The notes below the pieces were generated by a model. It did no database searches, had not been told where the DNA came from, and saw only the letters and a program-made list of their open reading frames with translations. The position numbers and the translations under genes are program-made. From Hamadaea flava (lineage in GTDB: Bacteria; Actinomycetota; Actinomycetes; Mycobacteriales; Micromonosporaceae): 64,000 nucleotides of DNA. Shown here piece after piece: positions 9,102 to 19,242 of this stretch. The DNA lies in contig NZ_JAMZDZ010000001.1 in assembly GCF_024172085.1 (NCBI RefSeq), positions 7,068,001 through 7,132,000 of the forward strand. Reading direction: 5' to 3'. The first letter of the stretch is position 1. Each line of letters opens with the position of its first letter.

Positions 9102-10279
9102 GCCTGCTCCAGCTTCGCCGCGATCCCGTCGAGCAGCTCGGTCCAGCTGGTCTCGAACTTCTCCACACCTTCGGTCTCGAGCACCTCGACGACGTCGTCC
9201 ATGTCGACGCCGACCGCACGCAGATCGTCGAGGACCTGCTGGGCCTCGACGAAGTGGGTCGTGATGGTGTCGGCCGAGACGGCCGAGTGGTCGTCGGCGG
9301 CCCGCATCGTCTTCTCGGGCATCGTGTTGACGGTCCCCGGCGCGATCAACTCGTCGACGTAGAGCACGTCGGAGTAGTCCGGGTTCTTCGTGCCCGTCGA
9401 CGCCCACAGCGGACGCTGCGGCCGTGCTCCGGCCGCCTTCAGCGCCGCCCAGCGCTCGCCGCCGGCCACCTCCAGGAACGCCTGGTACGCCAGCCGGGCG
9501 TTGGCCACGGCGGCCTTGCCTCGCAGCGCCAGTGCCTCGGGCGTACCGATCTTCTCCAGGCGTTTGTCGACCTCGGTGTCCACCCGGGACACGAAGAACG
9601 ACGCGACCGACTCCAGCTTGGTCAGGTCGTGCCCGTTGGCCTTGGCCTGCTCCAGCCCGGTCAGCCAGGCGTCCATGACGGCCCGGTAGCGCTCCAGCGA
9701 GAAGATCAGCGTCACGTTCACGCTGATCCCGTGGGCGAGGGTCTGGGTGATCGCCGGCAGACCGGGTTCGGTCGCCGGGATCTTGATGAAGAGGTTCTCC
9801 CGGTCCACCAGCCACCACAGCTGCTTCGCCTCGGCGACGGTCGCGTCGGTCGCCATGGCCAGCCGTGGGTCGACCTCGATCGAGACGCGGCCGTCGGTGC
9901 CCTCGGACGCGTCGTACGCCGGACGCATGACGTCACAGGCCCAGCGCACGTCGTACGTCGTGATCATCCGGGCTGCCTCGTCCACCGTCACCTTGCGTAC
10001 GGCGAGGTCGTGCAGCTGCTCGGCGTACAGCTCGGAGCCCGCCAGCGCGGCGGCGAAGATGGTCGGGTTGCTCGTGACGCCGACGACGTGCTGCTCGGTA
10101 CGCAGCTTGTCCAGCCCGCCGCCTGCGCCACTGTGGTCGGTCCCGGCCGTCCTCCGGTCCTCCGGGCTCACGCCCTTCGGCCCGATCGAGCGACCGGAAC
10201 CAACAAGCCGTTCCCGCGAGATGTCGTCCAGCCACACCGCTACCCCAGCGGCGGAGAGCTTCGCAAGGTTGCCTGCCAT
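9098..10279 (-). CDS. tal: transaldolase with an N-terminal insertion
   Basis: Transaldolase moves a dihydroxyacetone unit between sugar phosphates. The 393-residue product shows [24 protein letters not shown] and the Schiff-base lysine motif LFIKIPAT. Between the first two lies an extra stretch of about 28 residues (26-53, [20 protein letters not shown] and flanks) that usual transaldolases lack. ATG at 10279 was chosen because GAGGAG lies 7 nt upstream; a GTG codon directly before it is the alternative. It overlaps pgi by 4 bp and lies 11 bp after tkt. Confidence 0.95.
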   Translation of the reverse strand: MAGNLAKLSAAGVAVWLDDISRERLVGSGRSIGPKGVSPEDRRTAGTDHSGAGGGLDKLRTEQHVVGVTSNPTIFAAALAGSELYAEQLHDLAVRKVTVDEAARMITTYDVRWACDVMRPAYDASEGTDGRVSIEVDPRLAMATDATVAEAKQLWWLVDRENLFIKIPATEPGLPAITQTLAHGISVNVTLIFSLERYRAVMDAWLTGLEQAKANGHDLTKLESVASFFVSRVDTEVDKRLEKIGTPEALALRGKAAVANARLAYQAFLEVAGGERWAALKAAGARPQRPLWASTGTKNPDYSDVLYVDELIAPGTVNTMPEKTMRAADDHSAVSADTITTHFVEAQQVLDDLRAVGVDMDDVVEVLETEGVEKFETSWTELLDGIAAKLEQA

Positions 10280-10290
10280 CACCAGTCTCC

Positions 10291-12393
10291 TCAGTTCCCG
10301 GTCGTCTCACCCTTGATGGCGCCGATGCGCGACAGGCTCGCGCGCGCGGCCGCCACCACGTTGTCCGGCGTGAAGCCGAACTTCTCGAACAGCACCTGGT
10401 AGGGCGCGGACGCGCCGTAGTGCTCGATGCTCACCGACTCGCCGTCCGGGCCGACCAGGTCGCGCCACGACATCTCGACGGCCGCCTCGACGCTGACCCG
10501 GGCCCTCACGCTCGGCGGCAGGATCAGGTCGCGGTACTCCCGGTCCTGCGCCCGGAACCACTCCTGGCACGGCACCGAGACGACCCGGGTGGCCAGCCCA
10601 TCGGCCTCCAGGCGCTCGCGCGCGGTCAGCGCGATCGGCACCTCGGAGCCGGTGGCCATGATGATCACCTGCGGCTTGCCGTTGCCCGCCTCGGCCAGGA
10701 CGTACGCGCCCTTCGTGAAGTCCTCGTAGGACACGCTGGCCGGGTCGAGCACCGGCAGCGCCTGCCGGGTCAGCACCAGGCCGGTCGGCCGGTCGACGTG
10801 CTCCAGCGCGGCGCGCCACGCGTACGCGGTCTCGTTGGCGTCGGCGGGGCGGACGACGTCCAGCCCCGGGATCGCCCGCAGCGCCGAGAGGTGCTCGATC
10901 GGCTGGTGCGTCGGGCCGTCCTCGCCGAGGCCGATGGAGTCGTGCGTCCACACGTAGGTCACCGGCAGGCCCATCAGCGACGCGAGGCGTACCGAGGGCC
11001 GCATGTAGTCGCTGAAGACCAGGAAGGTGCCGCCGTAGGGCCGCGTCTTGCCGTGCAGGGCGATGCCGTTCAGGATGCCGCCCATGGCGTGCTCGCGGAT
11101 GCCGAAGTGCAGCGTCCGGCCGTACTCGTGACCGGGGAACTCCTTGGTCGCGAACTCGGCGGGGATGAACGACGGCTCGCCCTTCATCGTCGTGTTGTTG
11201 CTCTCCGCGAGGTCGGCCGAACCGCCCCACAGCTCCGGCAGGACCGGCGCCAGCTTGTTCAGCACCTCGCCCGAGGCGGCCCGGGTCGCGATCGCCTTGC
11301 TGCCCGCGGGCCACTCCGGCAACGACGCGGTCCAGCCTTCCGGGAGCGTACGCGCGAGGAGGCGCTTGAGCAGCGCCGCGCGCTCCGGGTTGGCCGTGCT
11401 CCAGGCGTCGAACCGCTGCTGCCAGGCGGCGTGGAGGTCGCCGCCCCGGTCGCCGACCGCGCGGGCGTGCGCGAGTACTTCGTCGTTGACGTCGAAGCTG
11501 GCGTCGGGGTTGAAGCCGAGGATCTTCTTCGTCGCGGCGACCTCGTCGGCGCCCAGGGCGGAACCGTGGATCTTGCCGGTGTTCTGCTTGTTCGGCGCGG
11601 GCCAGCCGATGATCGTGCGCAGCGCGATGAAACTCGGCCGGTCGGTCTCGGCCCTGGCGTCCTGCACGGCCTGCCAGAGCGCCTCGACGTCCTCCTCGTA
11701 CTTGCCCGTACGCGTCCAGTCGACGCGGGCGGTGTGCCACCCGTACGCGGCGTATCGCGCGACTACGTCCTCGGACTTGGCGATGCGGGTGTCGTCCTCG
11801 ATCGAGATCTCGTTGTCGTCGTAGATCATGATGAGGTTGCCGAGCTTCTGGTGGCCGGCGATGGCGCTGGCCTCGTGGCTGATGCCCTCCTCGATGTCGC
11901 CGTCGGAGGCGAAGACGAAGATGTTGTGGTCGAAGATGCTCTGGCCGACGGCGGGCTCCGGGTCGAGCAGGCCGCGCTCGCGGCGGGCCGCCATCGCCAT
12001 GCCGACCGCGTTGGCGATGCCCTGGCCGAGCGGGCCGGTGGTGGTCTCGACGCCGCGAGTGTGCTTGTACTCGGGGTGACCGGGAGTCAGCGAGCCCCAC
12101 TGCCGCAACTGCTGCAGATCCGACAGCTGAAGGCCGTAGCCGCTCAGGTAGAGCTGAATGTAGAGGGTCAGGCTGCTGTGCCCGCAGGACAGCACGAACC
12201 GGTCCCGGCCCAGCCAGTGCGGATCGGCCGGATCATGCCGCATCACCTTCTGGAAGAGGAGGTACGCCGCCGGCGCCAGGCTCATCGCGGTGCCGGGATG
12301 CCCGTTGCCGGACTTCTCGACCGCGTCCATGGCCAGCACCCGGATCGTGTCGACGGCGCGCTTATCAAGATCAGACCAACTCAACTCGGCCAC
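10291..12393 (-). CDS. tkt: transketolase
   Basis: This thiamine-diphosphate enzyme moves two-carbon units in the non-oxidative pentose-phosphate pathway. The 700-residue product has the N-terminal [14 protein letters not shown] motif, the ThDP/Mg motif [15 protein letters not shown] (about residue 150), and the pyrimidine-domain [18 protein letters not shown] at 12393 was preferred because AGGAAG lies just upstream; an in-frame ATG at 12414 would add seven residues. It is the first gene of the minus-strand pentose-phosphate operon. Confidence 0.97.
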   Translation of the reverse strand: MAELSWSDLDKRAVDTIRVLAMDAVEKSGNGHPGTAMSLAPAAYLLFQKVMRHDPADPHWLGRDRFVLSCGHSSLTLYIQLYLSGYGLQLSDLQQLRQWGSLTPGHPEYKHTRGVETTTGPLGQGIANAVGMAMAARRERGLLDPEPAVGQSIFDHNIFVFASDGDIEEGISHEASAIAGHQKLGNLIMIYDDNEISIEDDTRIAKSEDVVARYAAYGWHTARVDWTRTGKYEEDVEALWQAVQDARAETDRPSFIALRTIIGWPAPNKQNTGKIHGSALGADEVAATKKILGFNPDASFDVNDEVLAHARAVGDRGGDLHAAWQQRFDAWSTANPERAALLKRLLARTLPEGWTASLPEWPAGSKAIATRAASGEVLNKLAPVLPELWGGSADLAESNNTTMKGEPSFIPAEFATKEFPGHEYGRTLHFGIREHAMGGILNGIALHGKTRPYGGTFLVFSDYMRPSVRLASLMGLPVTYVWTHDSIGLGEDGPTHQPIEHLSALRAIPGLDVVRPADANETAYAWRAALEHVDRPTGLVLTRQALPVLDPASVSYEDFTKGAYVLAEAGNGKPQVIIMATGSEVPIALTARERLEADGLATRVVSVPCQEWFRAQDREYRDLILPPSVRARVSVEAAVEMSWRDLVGPDGESVSIEHYGASAPYQVLFEKFGFTPDNVVAAARASLSRIGAIKGETTGN

Positions 12394-12744
12394 GGTGCTT
12401 CCTGCTCCCTGCATATGTGATGGTCCGGCCAGCGCTCGCGGCTGTTCGCCAGATGTGCAGGAACAGCGTGAGCTTCCGGCCGGAGTGTGTCTCGGGCGGC
12501 CACGGTGTCGCCTTTCCCCTCAGACCCTACAGATCGTGTGCACGGTGCGTACGCGATCTCCCTCACTTCCCCCGGGCGCGCCGTGCTATGCGGATCGCGG
12601 CCCGGCAGGGTGCCGTTGGTTCCGGTCGAGCCCGGTCCTCGCGGCTGACCACGCCGCGTCGAGCCGGACCGGCCGGTGGTGTGATCGGTCGCACCTCGGC
12701 GGGGCTGAAAAGGTCTGCGCTGGTGCTTGGCTTACCCTCTAGCG
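12394..12744. other. divergent intergenic region between tkt and ctaB
   Basis: These 351 bp hold the promoters of the minus-strand tkt operon and plus-strand ctaB. On the minus strand TAGGGT (complement of 12530-12535) could be a -10 element, giving a tkt leader of about 130 nt. I see no convincing ORF or RNA gene. Confidence 0.5.
12733..12738 (+). promoter_or_regulatory. -10 element placing ctaB as leaderless
   Basis: TACCCT ends 6 nt before the GTG start of ctaB. Transcription would then begin at or next to the start codon. Confidence 0.55.
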
Positions 12745-13716
12745 GTGAGCACGCTCGCCGCTGAGCCGGCCTCTCCCGTAGATCTCCCCCCACGCGACTC
12801 CGCCACCGACGAACCCGCGGTCATCGAGGGTTCGCACGCGCGACGTTCCGTGCGTGCCGTCGTCTCGGCGTACGTGGCGCTGACCAAGCCCCGCATCGTC
12901 GAGCTGCTGCTCGTCACGACCGTCCCGGCGATGATGCTCGCGGCCGGCGGCGTGCCCTCGATCGGGCTGATGCTGGTCGTGCTCGTCGGCGGATCGCTGG
13001 CGGCCGGGGCGGCCAACGCGCTCAACTGCTACATCGACCGCGACATCGACCAGCTGATGCGGCGTACGTCGCGGCGGCCGCTGCCGCGGCACACCGTGTC
13101 GCCGCGGTCGGCGCTCGTCTTCGGGCTGGTCCTGGCGGCGGTGTCGACCCTGCTGATGGCGGTCTTCACGAACTGGCTGGCGACCGCGCTGACCGTCGCG
13201 GCGGTCGTCTACTACGACGTCGTCTACACCCTGTGGCTGAAGCGCACCACCTGGCAGAACACGGTGTGGGGCGGCGCCTGTGGGGCGGCCCCGGTGCTGA
13301 TCGGCTGGGCGGCCGTGACCGGCTCGCTGTCGTGGGCGGCCTGGCTGATGTTCGCCATCGTGTTCCTGTGGCAGCCGCCGCACTTCTACGCGCTGGCCAT
13401 CAAGTTCAAAGACGATTACGCGCGGGCGGGCATCCCGATGCTGCCGGTGGTCCGCTCGCTCCAGCGTGTCGGCCTGGAGAGCGTCGTCTACACGGCGCTG
13501 ACCCTGGTGGCGTCGGTGGCGTTGTGGCCGTTCGGGATGAGCTTCATCTATGGCGTTCCCGCGATCGTGCTCGGCGTGCTGTTCCTCAAGCAGGCCTGGG
13601 ACCTGTACGGTCAGGCCCGCCGGGGCGAGAAGGTGCGACCGATGAAGATGTTCCACTGGTCCACGACGTACCTCACGTTGCTCTTTGTGGCAATCGCCAT
13701 CGATGCCGTAATCTGA
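12745..13716 (+). CDS. ctaB: protoheme IX farnesyltransferase (heme O synthase)
   Basis: CtaB attaches a farnesyl group to heme B to give heme O, the first step to heme A for cytochrome aa3 oxidase. The 323-residue membrane protein of the UbiA family has about nine helices. It carries both Asp-rich prenyl-diphosphate motifs: [15 protein letters not shown] at about 99-113, and [12 protein letters not shown]. The GTG at 12745 has no Shine-Dalgarno but sits 6 nt after TACCCT, suggesting a leaderless message. ctaA, for the next step, lies 2 kb downstream in the opposite direction. Confidence 0.95.
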   Translation: MSTLAAEPASPVDLPPRDSATDEPAVIEGSHARRSVRAVVSAYVALTKPRIVELLLVTTVPAMMLAAGGVPSIGLMLVVLVGGSLAAGAANALNCYIDRDIDQLMRRTSRRPLPRHTVSPRSALVFGLVLAAVSTLLMAVFTNWLATALTVAAVVYYDVVYTLWLKRTTWQNTVWGGACGAAPVLIGWAAVTGSLSWAAWLMFAIVFLWQPPHFYALAIKFKDDYARAGIPMLPVVRSLQRVGLESVVYTALTLVASVALWPFGMSFIYGVPAIVLGVLFLKQAWDLYGQARRGEKVRPMKMFHWSTTYLTLLFVAIAIDAVI

Positions 13717-13843
13717 CGTAGCTGTCCGGACACGCCCGATTTGCTGGGGGCGAAAGAATCATGCCAGTTTGATGGTGTGCTATGTCCGGTATTGGCCGGG
13801 ATGAAAGTGGACATTCCCCGTTAACCCCGCTGACCCCGCGTCG

Positions 13844-13857
13844 TAACACGTGTCACA
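13844..13857. promoter_or_regulatory. palindrome GTAACACGTGTCAC
   Basis: This near-palindrome centred on CACGTG lies about 50 bp before the small gene at 13909 and could be a transcription-factor site. No regulator is proposed. Confidence 0.25.
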
Positions 13858-13908
13858 GAAGGCCCTCGAACGCGCCGCGGTCCGTGACGTTCTGCTTATC
13901 GTCATGGC

Positions 13909-14235
13909 ATGGCAGATGGTTCCGATACGACTCTCACCCTCGAATCTCCGGCCCTGGAGAAGACCCTCGTCTCCGGGATCAAGGGATTCGCCGGTGAGCA
14001 CGGCGGGGCGAAGGCGGTCATCGAATTTCTCGGGCGGCGCGGCGCGCGCGTCGTACTCGTCGGCAACGACGGCGGCTGGGGAGACCTGGTCGCGCCGAGC
14101 ACCGATGTCGCGCGAGCCGCGTGCGAGGAGGCCGGGGTGCCGGTGGAAAACGGCTGGGAGCGCGAGCTCGTCGAGCTGATGCGGCCGAGCAACGACCTGT
14201 GGCGTTCGATGGGCCGGCGGCAACTCGCCCGCTGA
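13909..14235 (+). CDS. conserved-looking small protein, unknown function
   Basis: I do not recognise this 108-residue acidic soluble protein. A segment GARVVLVGNDGGWGDL followed by ARAACEEAGVPV looks like a small alpha/beta nucleotide- or domain-docking fold, but no family is assigned. It has no signal peptide or membrane helix. There is no Shine-Dalgarno. Instead TATCGT (13897-13902) ends 6 nt before the ATG, so it is probably leaderless. It sits between ctaB and an ATP-grasp gene with codon usage like its neighbours, so it is likely a real gene. Confidence 0.65.
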   Translation: MADGSDTTLTLESPALEKTLVSGIKGFAGEHGGAKAVIEFLGRRGARVVLVGNDGGWGDLVAPSTDVARAACEEAGVPVENGWERELVELMRPSNDLWRSMGRRQLAR

Positions 14236-14257
14236 TCGTTCGGCACAGCCCCTCTTG

Positions 14258-14263
14258 TAATCT
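14258..14263 (+). promoter_or_regulatory. -10 element for leaderless ATP-grasp gene
   Basis: TAATCT ends 7 nt before the GTG start at 14271. Confidence 0.55.
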
Positions 14264-14270
14264 TTGCAGC

Positions 14271-15179
14271 GTGAATAACCCCTTACTCGTAGGCGACGCG
14301 ACCCGGGCCCAGGCCCGGGTCGCTCTCGTTACCTGCCGGGATCTTCCGGCGCTGGAGGACGACGACCGCCTCCTGCTCGCCCCGCTGGCCGAGCGCGGCG
14401 TGACCGCGGAACCGGTGAGCTGGGACGACGCCGAGGCCGACTGGGCCGCCTACGATCTGATCGTCCTCCGCTCGCCGTGGGACTACTTCTACCGCTACGC
14501 CGAGTTCCTGGAGTGGATCGGGCGGCTGCCCGCCGGCCGGGTGCTGAACCCCGCCGGCGTCGTGCGATGGAACACCGACAAGCGGTACCTGCGCGAGCTG
14601 GCCGAGGCCGGGGTGCCGGTCGTGCCGACGCAGTGGATCGACGCGGGGGACACGTTCACCCCGCCCGCCGGGGAGTACGTCGTCAAGCCGGCCGTCAGCG
14701 CCGGCAGCAAGGACACCGGCCGGTACGGACCGGACGACACCGACCTGGCCCGGGCCCACGTCCAGCGGCTCCAGCAGGCCGGCCGGCTGGTCATGGTGCA
14801 GCCCTACCTGCCCGCCGTCGACACGTACGGCGAGACCGCGCTGCTGCACTTCTCCTCGCCGGAGAGCGGAGAGCTGGAGTTCAGCCACGCCATCCGCAAG
14901 GGACCGATGCTGGCCGGGCCGGACACCGGGACCGACGGCCTCTACGTGCCCGAGGCGATCACCGCCCGGGACCCGTCCGAGGCGGAGTTCGCGCTGGCCA
15001 AGCAGGTGCTGGCAGCTGCTCCGACAGGGCTGCTCTACGCTCGCGTGGACGTCATCCCCGGCATCGACGGGTCGCCCGTCCTGGTGGAACTGGAGCTGAC
15101 CGAGCCCAGCGTCTTCCTCGCGTACGCGGATGGAGCCGCGGAGCGGTTCGCCGACGCGATCGTGGCGCGCCTGAGCTGA
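14271..15179 (+). CDS. ATP-grasp domain protein
   Basis: The 302-residue product looks like an ATP-grasp ligase of the RimK/glutathione-synthetase-like group, which joins a carboxylate to an amine or thiol using ATP. The lysine strand and glycine loop EYVVKPAVSAGSKDTGRY (about 138-155), the MVQPYLP strand, the YARVDVI metal-site strand and LVELELTEPSVFL fit the fold. DcsG of cycloserine biosynthesis is a known relative, but the substrate here is unknown. GTG is the start, 7 nt after TAATCT. It converges on the next minus-strand gene with no gap. Confidence 0.82.
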   Translation: MNNPLLVGDATRAQARVALVTCRDLPALEDDDRLLLAPLAERGVTAEPVSWDDAEADWAAYDLIVLRSPWDYFYRYAEFLEWIGRLPAGRVLNPAGVVRWNTDKRYLRELAEAGVPVVPTQWIDAGDTFTPPAGEYVVKPAVSAGSKDTGRYGPDDTDLARAHVQRLQQAGRLVMVQPYLPAVDTYGETALLHFSSPESGELEFSHAIRKGPMLAGPDTGTDGLYVPEAITARDPSEAEFALAKQVLAAAPTGLLYARVDVIPGIDGSPVLVELELTEPSVFLAYADGAAERFADAIVARLS

Positions 15180-15542
15180 TCAGGCAGGGGAATCGCCGAA
15201 GGCGCGGGCCTCGTCGAGACCGTCGCGCAGCCGCCGCTGGAGATCCTCCAGGCAGCCGGCCGTGTCGTCGGCCTTCTCCTGGGCCACCGCGAGCAGCTCG
15301 GCCGCGCGCTCGAACAGCGGCGCGGCCTTGGCCGGTTCACCCTGCCGGACCAGGGCCGCGATCGACTCGACGACCTGCCCGGCGGCTTCGGCGTACCTGA
15401 TCGCGCCCCAATAGTCGAGATCCGCCTCGGCGCTGAACGCCGTTTCGACCGCGCCAGCCAGCGCCGCGGGGTCGATCACGGCACGCCGGCGCAGAGAGGG
15501 GGACACGCCGCACATCATGCACCGCCCGGTGCCTGCGGTCAC
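15180..15542 (-). CDS. small helical protein, unknown function
   Basis: I do not recognise this product of up to 120 residues. It is predicted to be almost all helical and Ala/Glu-rich, with amphipathic stretches such as AALVRQGEPAKAAPLFERAAELLAV that resemble a TPR-like helix pair. The GTG at 15542 overlaps the ctaA stop as GTGA, which favours coupling and would include an N-terminal CMMC motif. An internal GTG at 15506 would give 108 residues without it. It follows ctaA in one transcript, but a link to heme A synthesis is only positional. Confidence 0.6.
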   Translation of the reverse strand: MTAGTGRCMMCGVSPSLRRRAVIDPAALAGAVETAFSAEADLDYWGAIRYAEAAGQVVESIAALVRQGEPAKAAPLFERAAELLAVAQEKADDTAGCLEDLQRRLRDGLDEARAFGDSPA

Positions 15543-16564
15543 GACCTTTCTCGGGCACCGGTCGCGTTTGCAACCGTCAAGTTATCTTCCAGTGACCGAC
15601 CGGCTGACTGACGGACCAATGGCACGGGTCGGGCCGGGAGCACCGCCCACCACACGCGCAGCGCGGCGATCCAGACCAGACTCGCGCCGAACATGTGCAC
15701 GCCGACGAGCACCGGCTGCAGATGCGTGAAGTACTGGACGAACCCGATGACGCCCTGTCCGGCCAGGACGCCCAGCAGGACCAGGGTCGCGGCCGCGGCG
15801 GCGGTCGCGCGGACCGCCCGCAGGGCCAGCCAGGCCGCGGCGGCCAGGCCGAACAACAGGAACACCAGGTCCGCGTGGACCTGCGAGATCTGGGCCGGAT
15901 CGAGGCCGTTGCGGGCCGCGCCCTGGTCGCCCGCGTGCGGTCCGCTGCCGGTCACCATCGTGCCGATCACGAGTACGCCCACCGCGGCGGCCTGGATCAG
16001 GCCGACCAGCCAGCGCAGTTCCCGGGCGACGGTCACGCGGGTCGGCGCGAGGTGCGGGTCGGCGTCCAGTGTGCTGCGCCAGAACCCGAAGGCGGCGAAG
16101 ATGATTCCGATGCTGACCATGAAGTGCAGCCCCACGATCCAGGGGTTCAGGTTGGTCAGCACGGTCAGGCCGCCCCAAGCGGCCTGGGCCGGGATGCTCA
16201 GCGCGGTCCAGAACGACCAGCGCACCATCGACCGGGCCTGACCGGGGTCGCCGCCGGTCGCGCGGATCCGCTTGGCCGCCTGGCGGGCCAGCAGGAAGCC
16301 GAGGACGGCGAGGATGGCGACGACGAAGGTCAGCAGCCGGTTGCCGAACTCGATGGCGCCGTTGACGCCCATCTCGCGGGTGGCGACCAGGGATTCGCCG
16401 GTGCACTTGGGCCAGGTCGGGCAGCCGAGCCCGGATCCGGTCAGGCGGACGGCTCCGCCGGTGACGACGATGCCGACGTTCGCCGCGAGGCTGGCCAGGG
16501 CGGTGCCCCGCAGCAGCTTCGGCGCCGCCCATACCTCACGCAGCTCACCCACGCCGCCGAGCAT
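15539..16564 (-). CDS. ctaA: heme A synthase (COX15/CtaA)
   Basis: CtaA oxidises the C8 methyl of heme O to the formyl group of heme A. The 341-residue protein has eight predicted membrane helices in two similar halves. It shows TGSGLGCPTWPKCTGES near residue 42 (a conserved Cys pair), plus His residues in IEFGNR, GLHFMV, QVHADL and GVHMFG that fit heme ligands. ATG is the start. With ctaB nearby it completes heme A supply for cytochrome c oxidase. Confidence 0.93.
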   Translation of the reverse strand: MLGGVGELREVWAAPKLLRGTALASLAANVGIVVTGGAVRLTGSGLGCPTWPKCTGESLVATREMGVNGAIEFGNRLLTFVVAILAVLGFLLARQAAKRIRATGGDPGQARSMVRWSFWTALSIPAQAAWGGLTVLTNLNPWIVGLHFMVSIGIIFAAFGFWRSTLDADPHLAPTRVTVARELRWLVGLIQAAAVGVLVIGTMVTGSGPHAGDQGAARNGLDPAQISQVHADLVFLLFGLAAAAWLALRAVRATAAAAATLVLLGVLAGQGVIGFVQYFTHLQPVLVGVHMFGASLVWIAALRVWWAVLPARPVPLVRQSAGRSLEDNLTVANATGARERS

Positions 16565-16657
16565 AGCCAGCGCACGGATGTGGGCTGCCTCACCGTGCCG
16601 TGTCCGGCTGCCGGAACGGTCACACCCTGTTCACCGGCGATCTTCGACGTGGTCTCT

Positions 16658-17539
16658 ATGCTGCGTTCCATGTTCCGCCGACTTGCTCCGGCCACCCTGG
16701 CCGCCGCCCTTCTTTCCGCCGCCGCGCTGACCGCGTGCGCGCCCGCCGACGAGACCCCGTCGTCGTCGGCCTCCGCCTCCGGAGCCGCCTGCACCAAGGA
16801 CTCCCTCAAGACGCTCGCCGCCGGGAAGCTGACCATCGGCACCGACGAGCCGGTCTACGAGCCGTGGTTCGTGGACAACAAGCCCGACAACCAGAAGGGG
16901 TTCGAGGGCGCGGTCGCGTACGCCGTGGCCACCAAGCTCGGCTATGCCCCCGGTGACGTCGTCTGGACCCGCGTGACGTTCAACAACGCCATCGCGCCCG
17001 GGGCGAAGCCGTACGACTTCGACGTCAACGAGTTCTCGATCACCGAGGACCGCAAGAAGGCGGTGGACTTCTCCTCGCCGTACTACGACGTCCGGCAGAC
17101 CGTCATCGCGCTGAAGTCGTCGAAGATCGCCGGGGCGAAGTCGATCGCCGACCTCCAGGCGGCCAAGCTGGGCGCTCAGGTCGGCACGAGCAGCTACACC
17201 GCGATCGCCGAGGTGATCAAGCCGACCGGGCAGCCGTCGGTGTTCAACAACAACGACGACGCGAAGAAGGCCCTGCAGAACGGTCAGATCGACGGCCTGG
17301 TCGTCGACCTGCCGACGGCGTTCTACATGACCGGCGCGGAGATCGAGAACTCGCTCATCGTCGGCCAGCTGCCGGCGACGACCGGCCAGGCCGAGCAGTT
17401 CGGCCTGGTGCTGGACAAGGGTTCGGCGCTGACCTCCTGCGTCAGCCAGGCGGTCGACGCCCTGCGCGCCGACGGCACGCTGACCAAGCTGCAGCAGACG
17501 TGGCTCGCGCAGTCCGCGGGCGCGCCCGAACTGTCGTGA
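16658..17539 (+). CDS. polar amino-acid ABC transporter substrate-binding lipoprotein
   Basis: This is an extracellular receptor of SBP family 3, 293 residues. An Arg-rich start, a hydrophobic core and the lipobox LTAC (Cys near residue 25) mark a lipoprotein. The fold begins at KLTIGTDEPVYEPWF and contains FDVNEFSITEDRKKAVDFSSPYY and the hinge LGAQVGTSSY. Its stop overlaps the permease start as GTGA, and the ATPase follows, so this is a complete importer. The ligand is not defined by sequence. Confidence 0.93.
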   Translation: MLRSMFRRLAPATLAAALLSAAALTACAPADETPSSSASASGAACTKDSLKTLAAGKLTIGTDEPVYEPWFVDNKPDNQKGFEGAVAYAVATKLGYAPGDVVWTRVTFNNAIAPGAKPYDFDVNEFSITEDRKKAVDFSSPYYDVRQTVIALKSSKIAGAKSIADLQAAKLGAQVGTSSYTAIAEVIKPTGQPSVFNNNDDAKKALQNGQIDGLVVDLPTAFYMTGAEIENSLIVGQLPATTGQAEQFGLVLDKGSALTSCVSQAVDALRADGTLTKLQQTWLAQSAGAPELS

Positions 17540-18414
17540 CCGATCCGGTCCTTCTCTCGGCTGCCACGGCCCCCGCGCCGTGGCAGCCCAGCGCGGTCGA
17601 ACGCGGACGGATGGCGTACCGGCGGCGGCGGGCGATCCTGTCCGTCCTGATCGCGGCGGTCTCGACGGCCGTCGTCGGGGTGCTGCTGGCCGTCGCGGTC
17701 ACCGGCGCACCCGGCTGGGACCGGGTCAAGTCGTCCTTTCTGGACTGGAATGTCGCCGAGGACGCCCTGCCGGAGATCCTGCACGGCCTGCTGCTGAACC
17801 TTGAGCTGCTGGTCTTCTGCGCCGTCGGGGCGCTGCTGCTCGGGCTGGTCGTCGCCATCCTGCGTACGCTGCGGGGTCCGGTCGCCTTCCCGGTCCGCGC
17901 GCTGGCCACCGGCTACACGTACACCTTCCGGGGTGTGCCGCTGATCATCGTGTTGTACGTCATGACCCTCGGCGTACCGGGACTGCGCTTGCAGGGCATG
18001 CCCTCGACGCTGGTCCTGGGCGGGGTCGCGCTGGTCATCACGTACGGGGCGTACCTGGCCGAGGTGTTCCGGGCCGGGATCGAGTCCATCCATCCGAGCC
18101 AGATCGCCGCCGCCCGGTCGCTGGGCCTGACGTATCGGCAGGCGATGCGGCACGTGGTGCTGCCGCAGGCCGTCCGCCGGGTCGCGCCGCCGCTGCTCAA
18201 CGACACCGTCGCCCTGCAGAAGGACGTCGGCCTGGTGTCGCTGGCCGGTCCCATCGACGCCGTACGCGCGGCGCAGATCCAGGTCGCCGAGACCTACAAC
18301 TTCACCCCTTACATCGTCGCCGGAGTGCTGTTCGTGTTGCTCGCCCTGCCGCTGATCGGCGTGACCGACTGGGTGACCCTGCGGGCCGCCCGCCGCCAGG
18401 GAGCCCGGGGATGA
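17536..18414 (+). CDS. amino-acid ABC transporter permease
   Basis: The 292-residue inner-membrane subunit has a long N-terminal cytoplasmic segment, a first helix at about 37-58, and a HisM/GlnP-type core. The EAA coupling loop reads AARSLGLTYRQAMRHVVLPQ, and the family block YTFRGVPLIIVLYV precedes it. The GTG at 17536 overlaps the receptor stop. The stop overlaps the ATPase ATG. A single permease gene implies a homodimeric channel. Confidence 0.93.
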   Translation: MTDPVLLSAATAPAPWQPSAVERGRMAYRRRRAILSVLIAAVSTAVVGVLLAVAVTGAPGWDRVKSSFLDWNVAEDALPEILHGLLLNLELLVFCAVGALLLGLVVAILRTLRGPVAFPVRALATGYTYTFRGVPLIIVLYVMTLGVPGLRLQGMPSTLVLGGVALVITYGAYLAEVFRAGIESIHPSQIAAARSLGLTYRQAMRHVVLPQAVRRVAPPLLNDTVALQKDVGLVSLAGPIDAVRAAQIQVAETYNFTPYIVAGVLFVLLALPLIGVTDWVTLRAARRQGARG

Positions 18415-19157
18415 CGCCCGTGCTGCGCTGCGAGAACCTGCGCAAGTCGTTCCGGGGCAATCTCGTGCTCGACGACCTCAGCCTGGACGTCGCCGAGCAC
18501 GAGGTCGTGGCGCTCATCGGGGCGTCCGGCTCGGGCAAGTCGACCCTGCTGCGCTGCGTCAACCTGCTGGAGCAGATCGACGACGGGCTGATCCACCTCG
18601 ACGGCGAGCACATCACCGATCCCCGGGTGGACCCCGACCGCGTACGCCGCAAGATCGGGATCGTCTTCCAGGCGTACAACTTGTTTCCGCATATGACGGT
18701 GCTGGACAACATCACCCTCGCGCCGACCCGCGTGCATCGCCGGGTCCGGGCCGAGGCGCGGGAGCAGGCGATGTCCTGGCTGGCCCGGGTGGGTCTGGCG
18801 GACAAGGCGGGGGAGTACCCCGATCGGCTGTCCGGTGGGCAGCAGCAGCGCGTCGCGATCGTGCGGGCGTTGGTGAACTCGCCGCGCCTGCTGCTGCTGG
18901 ACGAGGTGACCTCGGCGCTGGACCCGGAGCTGGTGGGGGAGGTGCTGACCATGATCCGCGAGCTGAAGGGCGAGGGGATGACCATGGTCCTGGCCACTCA
19001 TGAGATGGGTTTCGCCCGGCAGGTCGCCGACCGGATCGTGTTCCTCGACGGCGGCCGGGTGCTGGAGCAGGGGCCGCCCGAGGAGGTCTTCGGTGCCCCC
19101 CGGCAACCCCGTACGCAGCAGTTCCTGCGCCGAATCGTGGAGGCGGGCCGGCTGTGA
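18411..19157 (+). CDS. amino-acid ABC transporter ATP-binding protein
   Basis: The 248-residue ATPase of the GlnQ/HisP group energises the importer encoded just upstream. Walker A is GASGSGKST (37-45), the signature is LSGGQQQR, Walker B is LLLLDEVTSALD and the H-loop is ATHEMGF. ATG overlaps the permease stop as ATGA. Right after the stop comes a cluster of the 42-bp interspersed repeat. Confidence 0.95.
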   Translation: MTPVLRCENLRKSFRGNLVLDDLSLDVAEHEVVALIGASGSGKSTLLRCVNLLEQIDDGLIHLDGEHITDPRVDPDRVRRKIGIVFQAYNLFPHMTVLDNITLAPTRVHRRVRAEAREQAMSWLARVGLADKAGEYPDRLSGGQQQRVAIVRALVNSPRLLLLDEVTSALDPELVGEVLTMIRELKGEGMTMVLATHEMGFARQVADRIVFLDGGRVLEQGPPEEVFGAPRQPRTQQFLRRIVEAGRL

Positions 19158-19170
19158 ACGGACATTCGGG

Positions 19171-19242
19171 GCCGGGGAGCCTCTTGCCGGGGAGGCTCTT
19201 GCCGGGGAGGCTCTCGGCCGAGCCGCCAGGAGTGCGGTCGGG
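19171..19242 (+). repeat. 42-bp interspersed element, intergenic copy with triplicated 15-bp end
   Basis: Three tandem units of GCCGGGGAGSCTCTY (19171-19185, 19186-19200, 19201-19215) lead into CGGCCGAGCC and CCAGGAGTGCGGTC. The last unit plus tail (19201-19242) matches the element found inside sufD, the GH13 gene and hemH. A diverged partial copy (GGCGAGCCGCCGGAG) continues to about 19257. It lies 13 bp after the ATPase stop. Confidence 0.8.
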
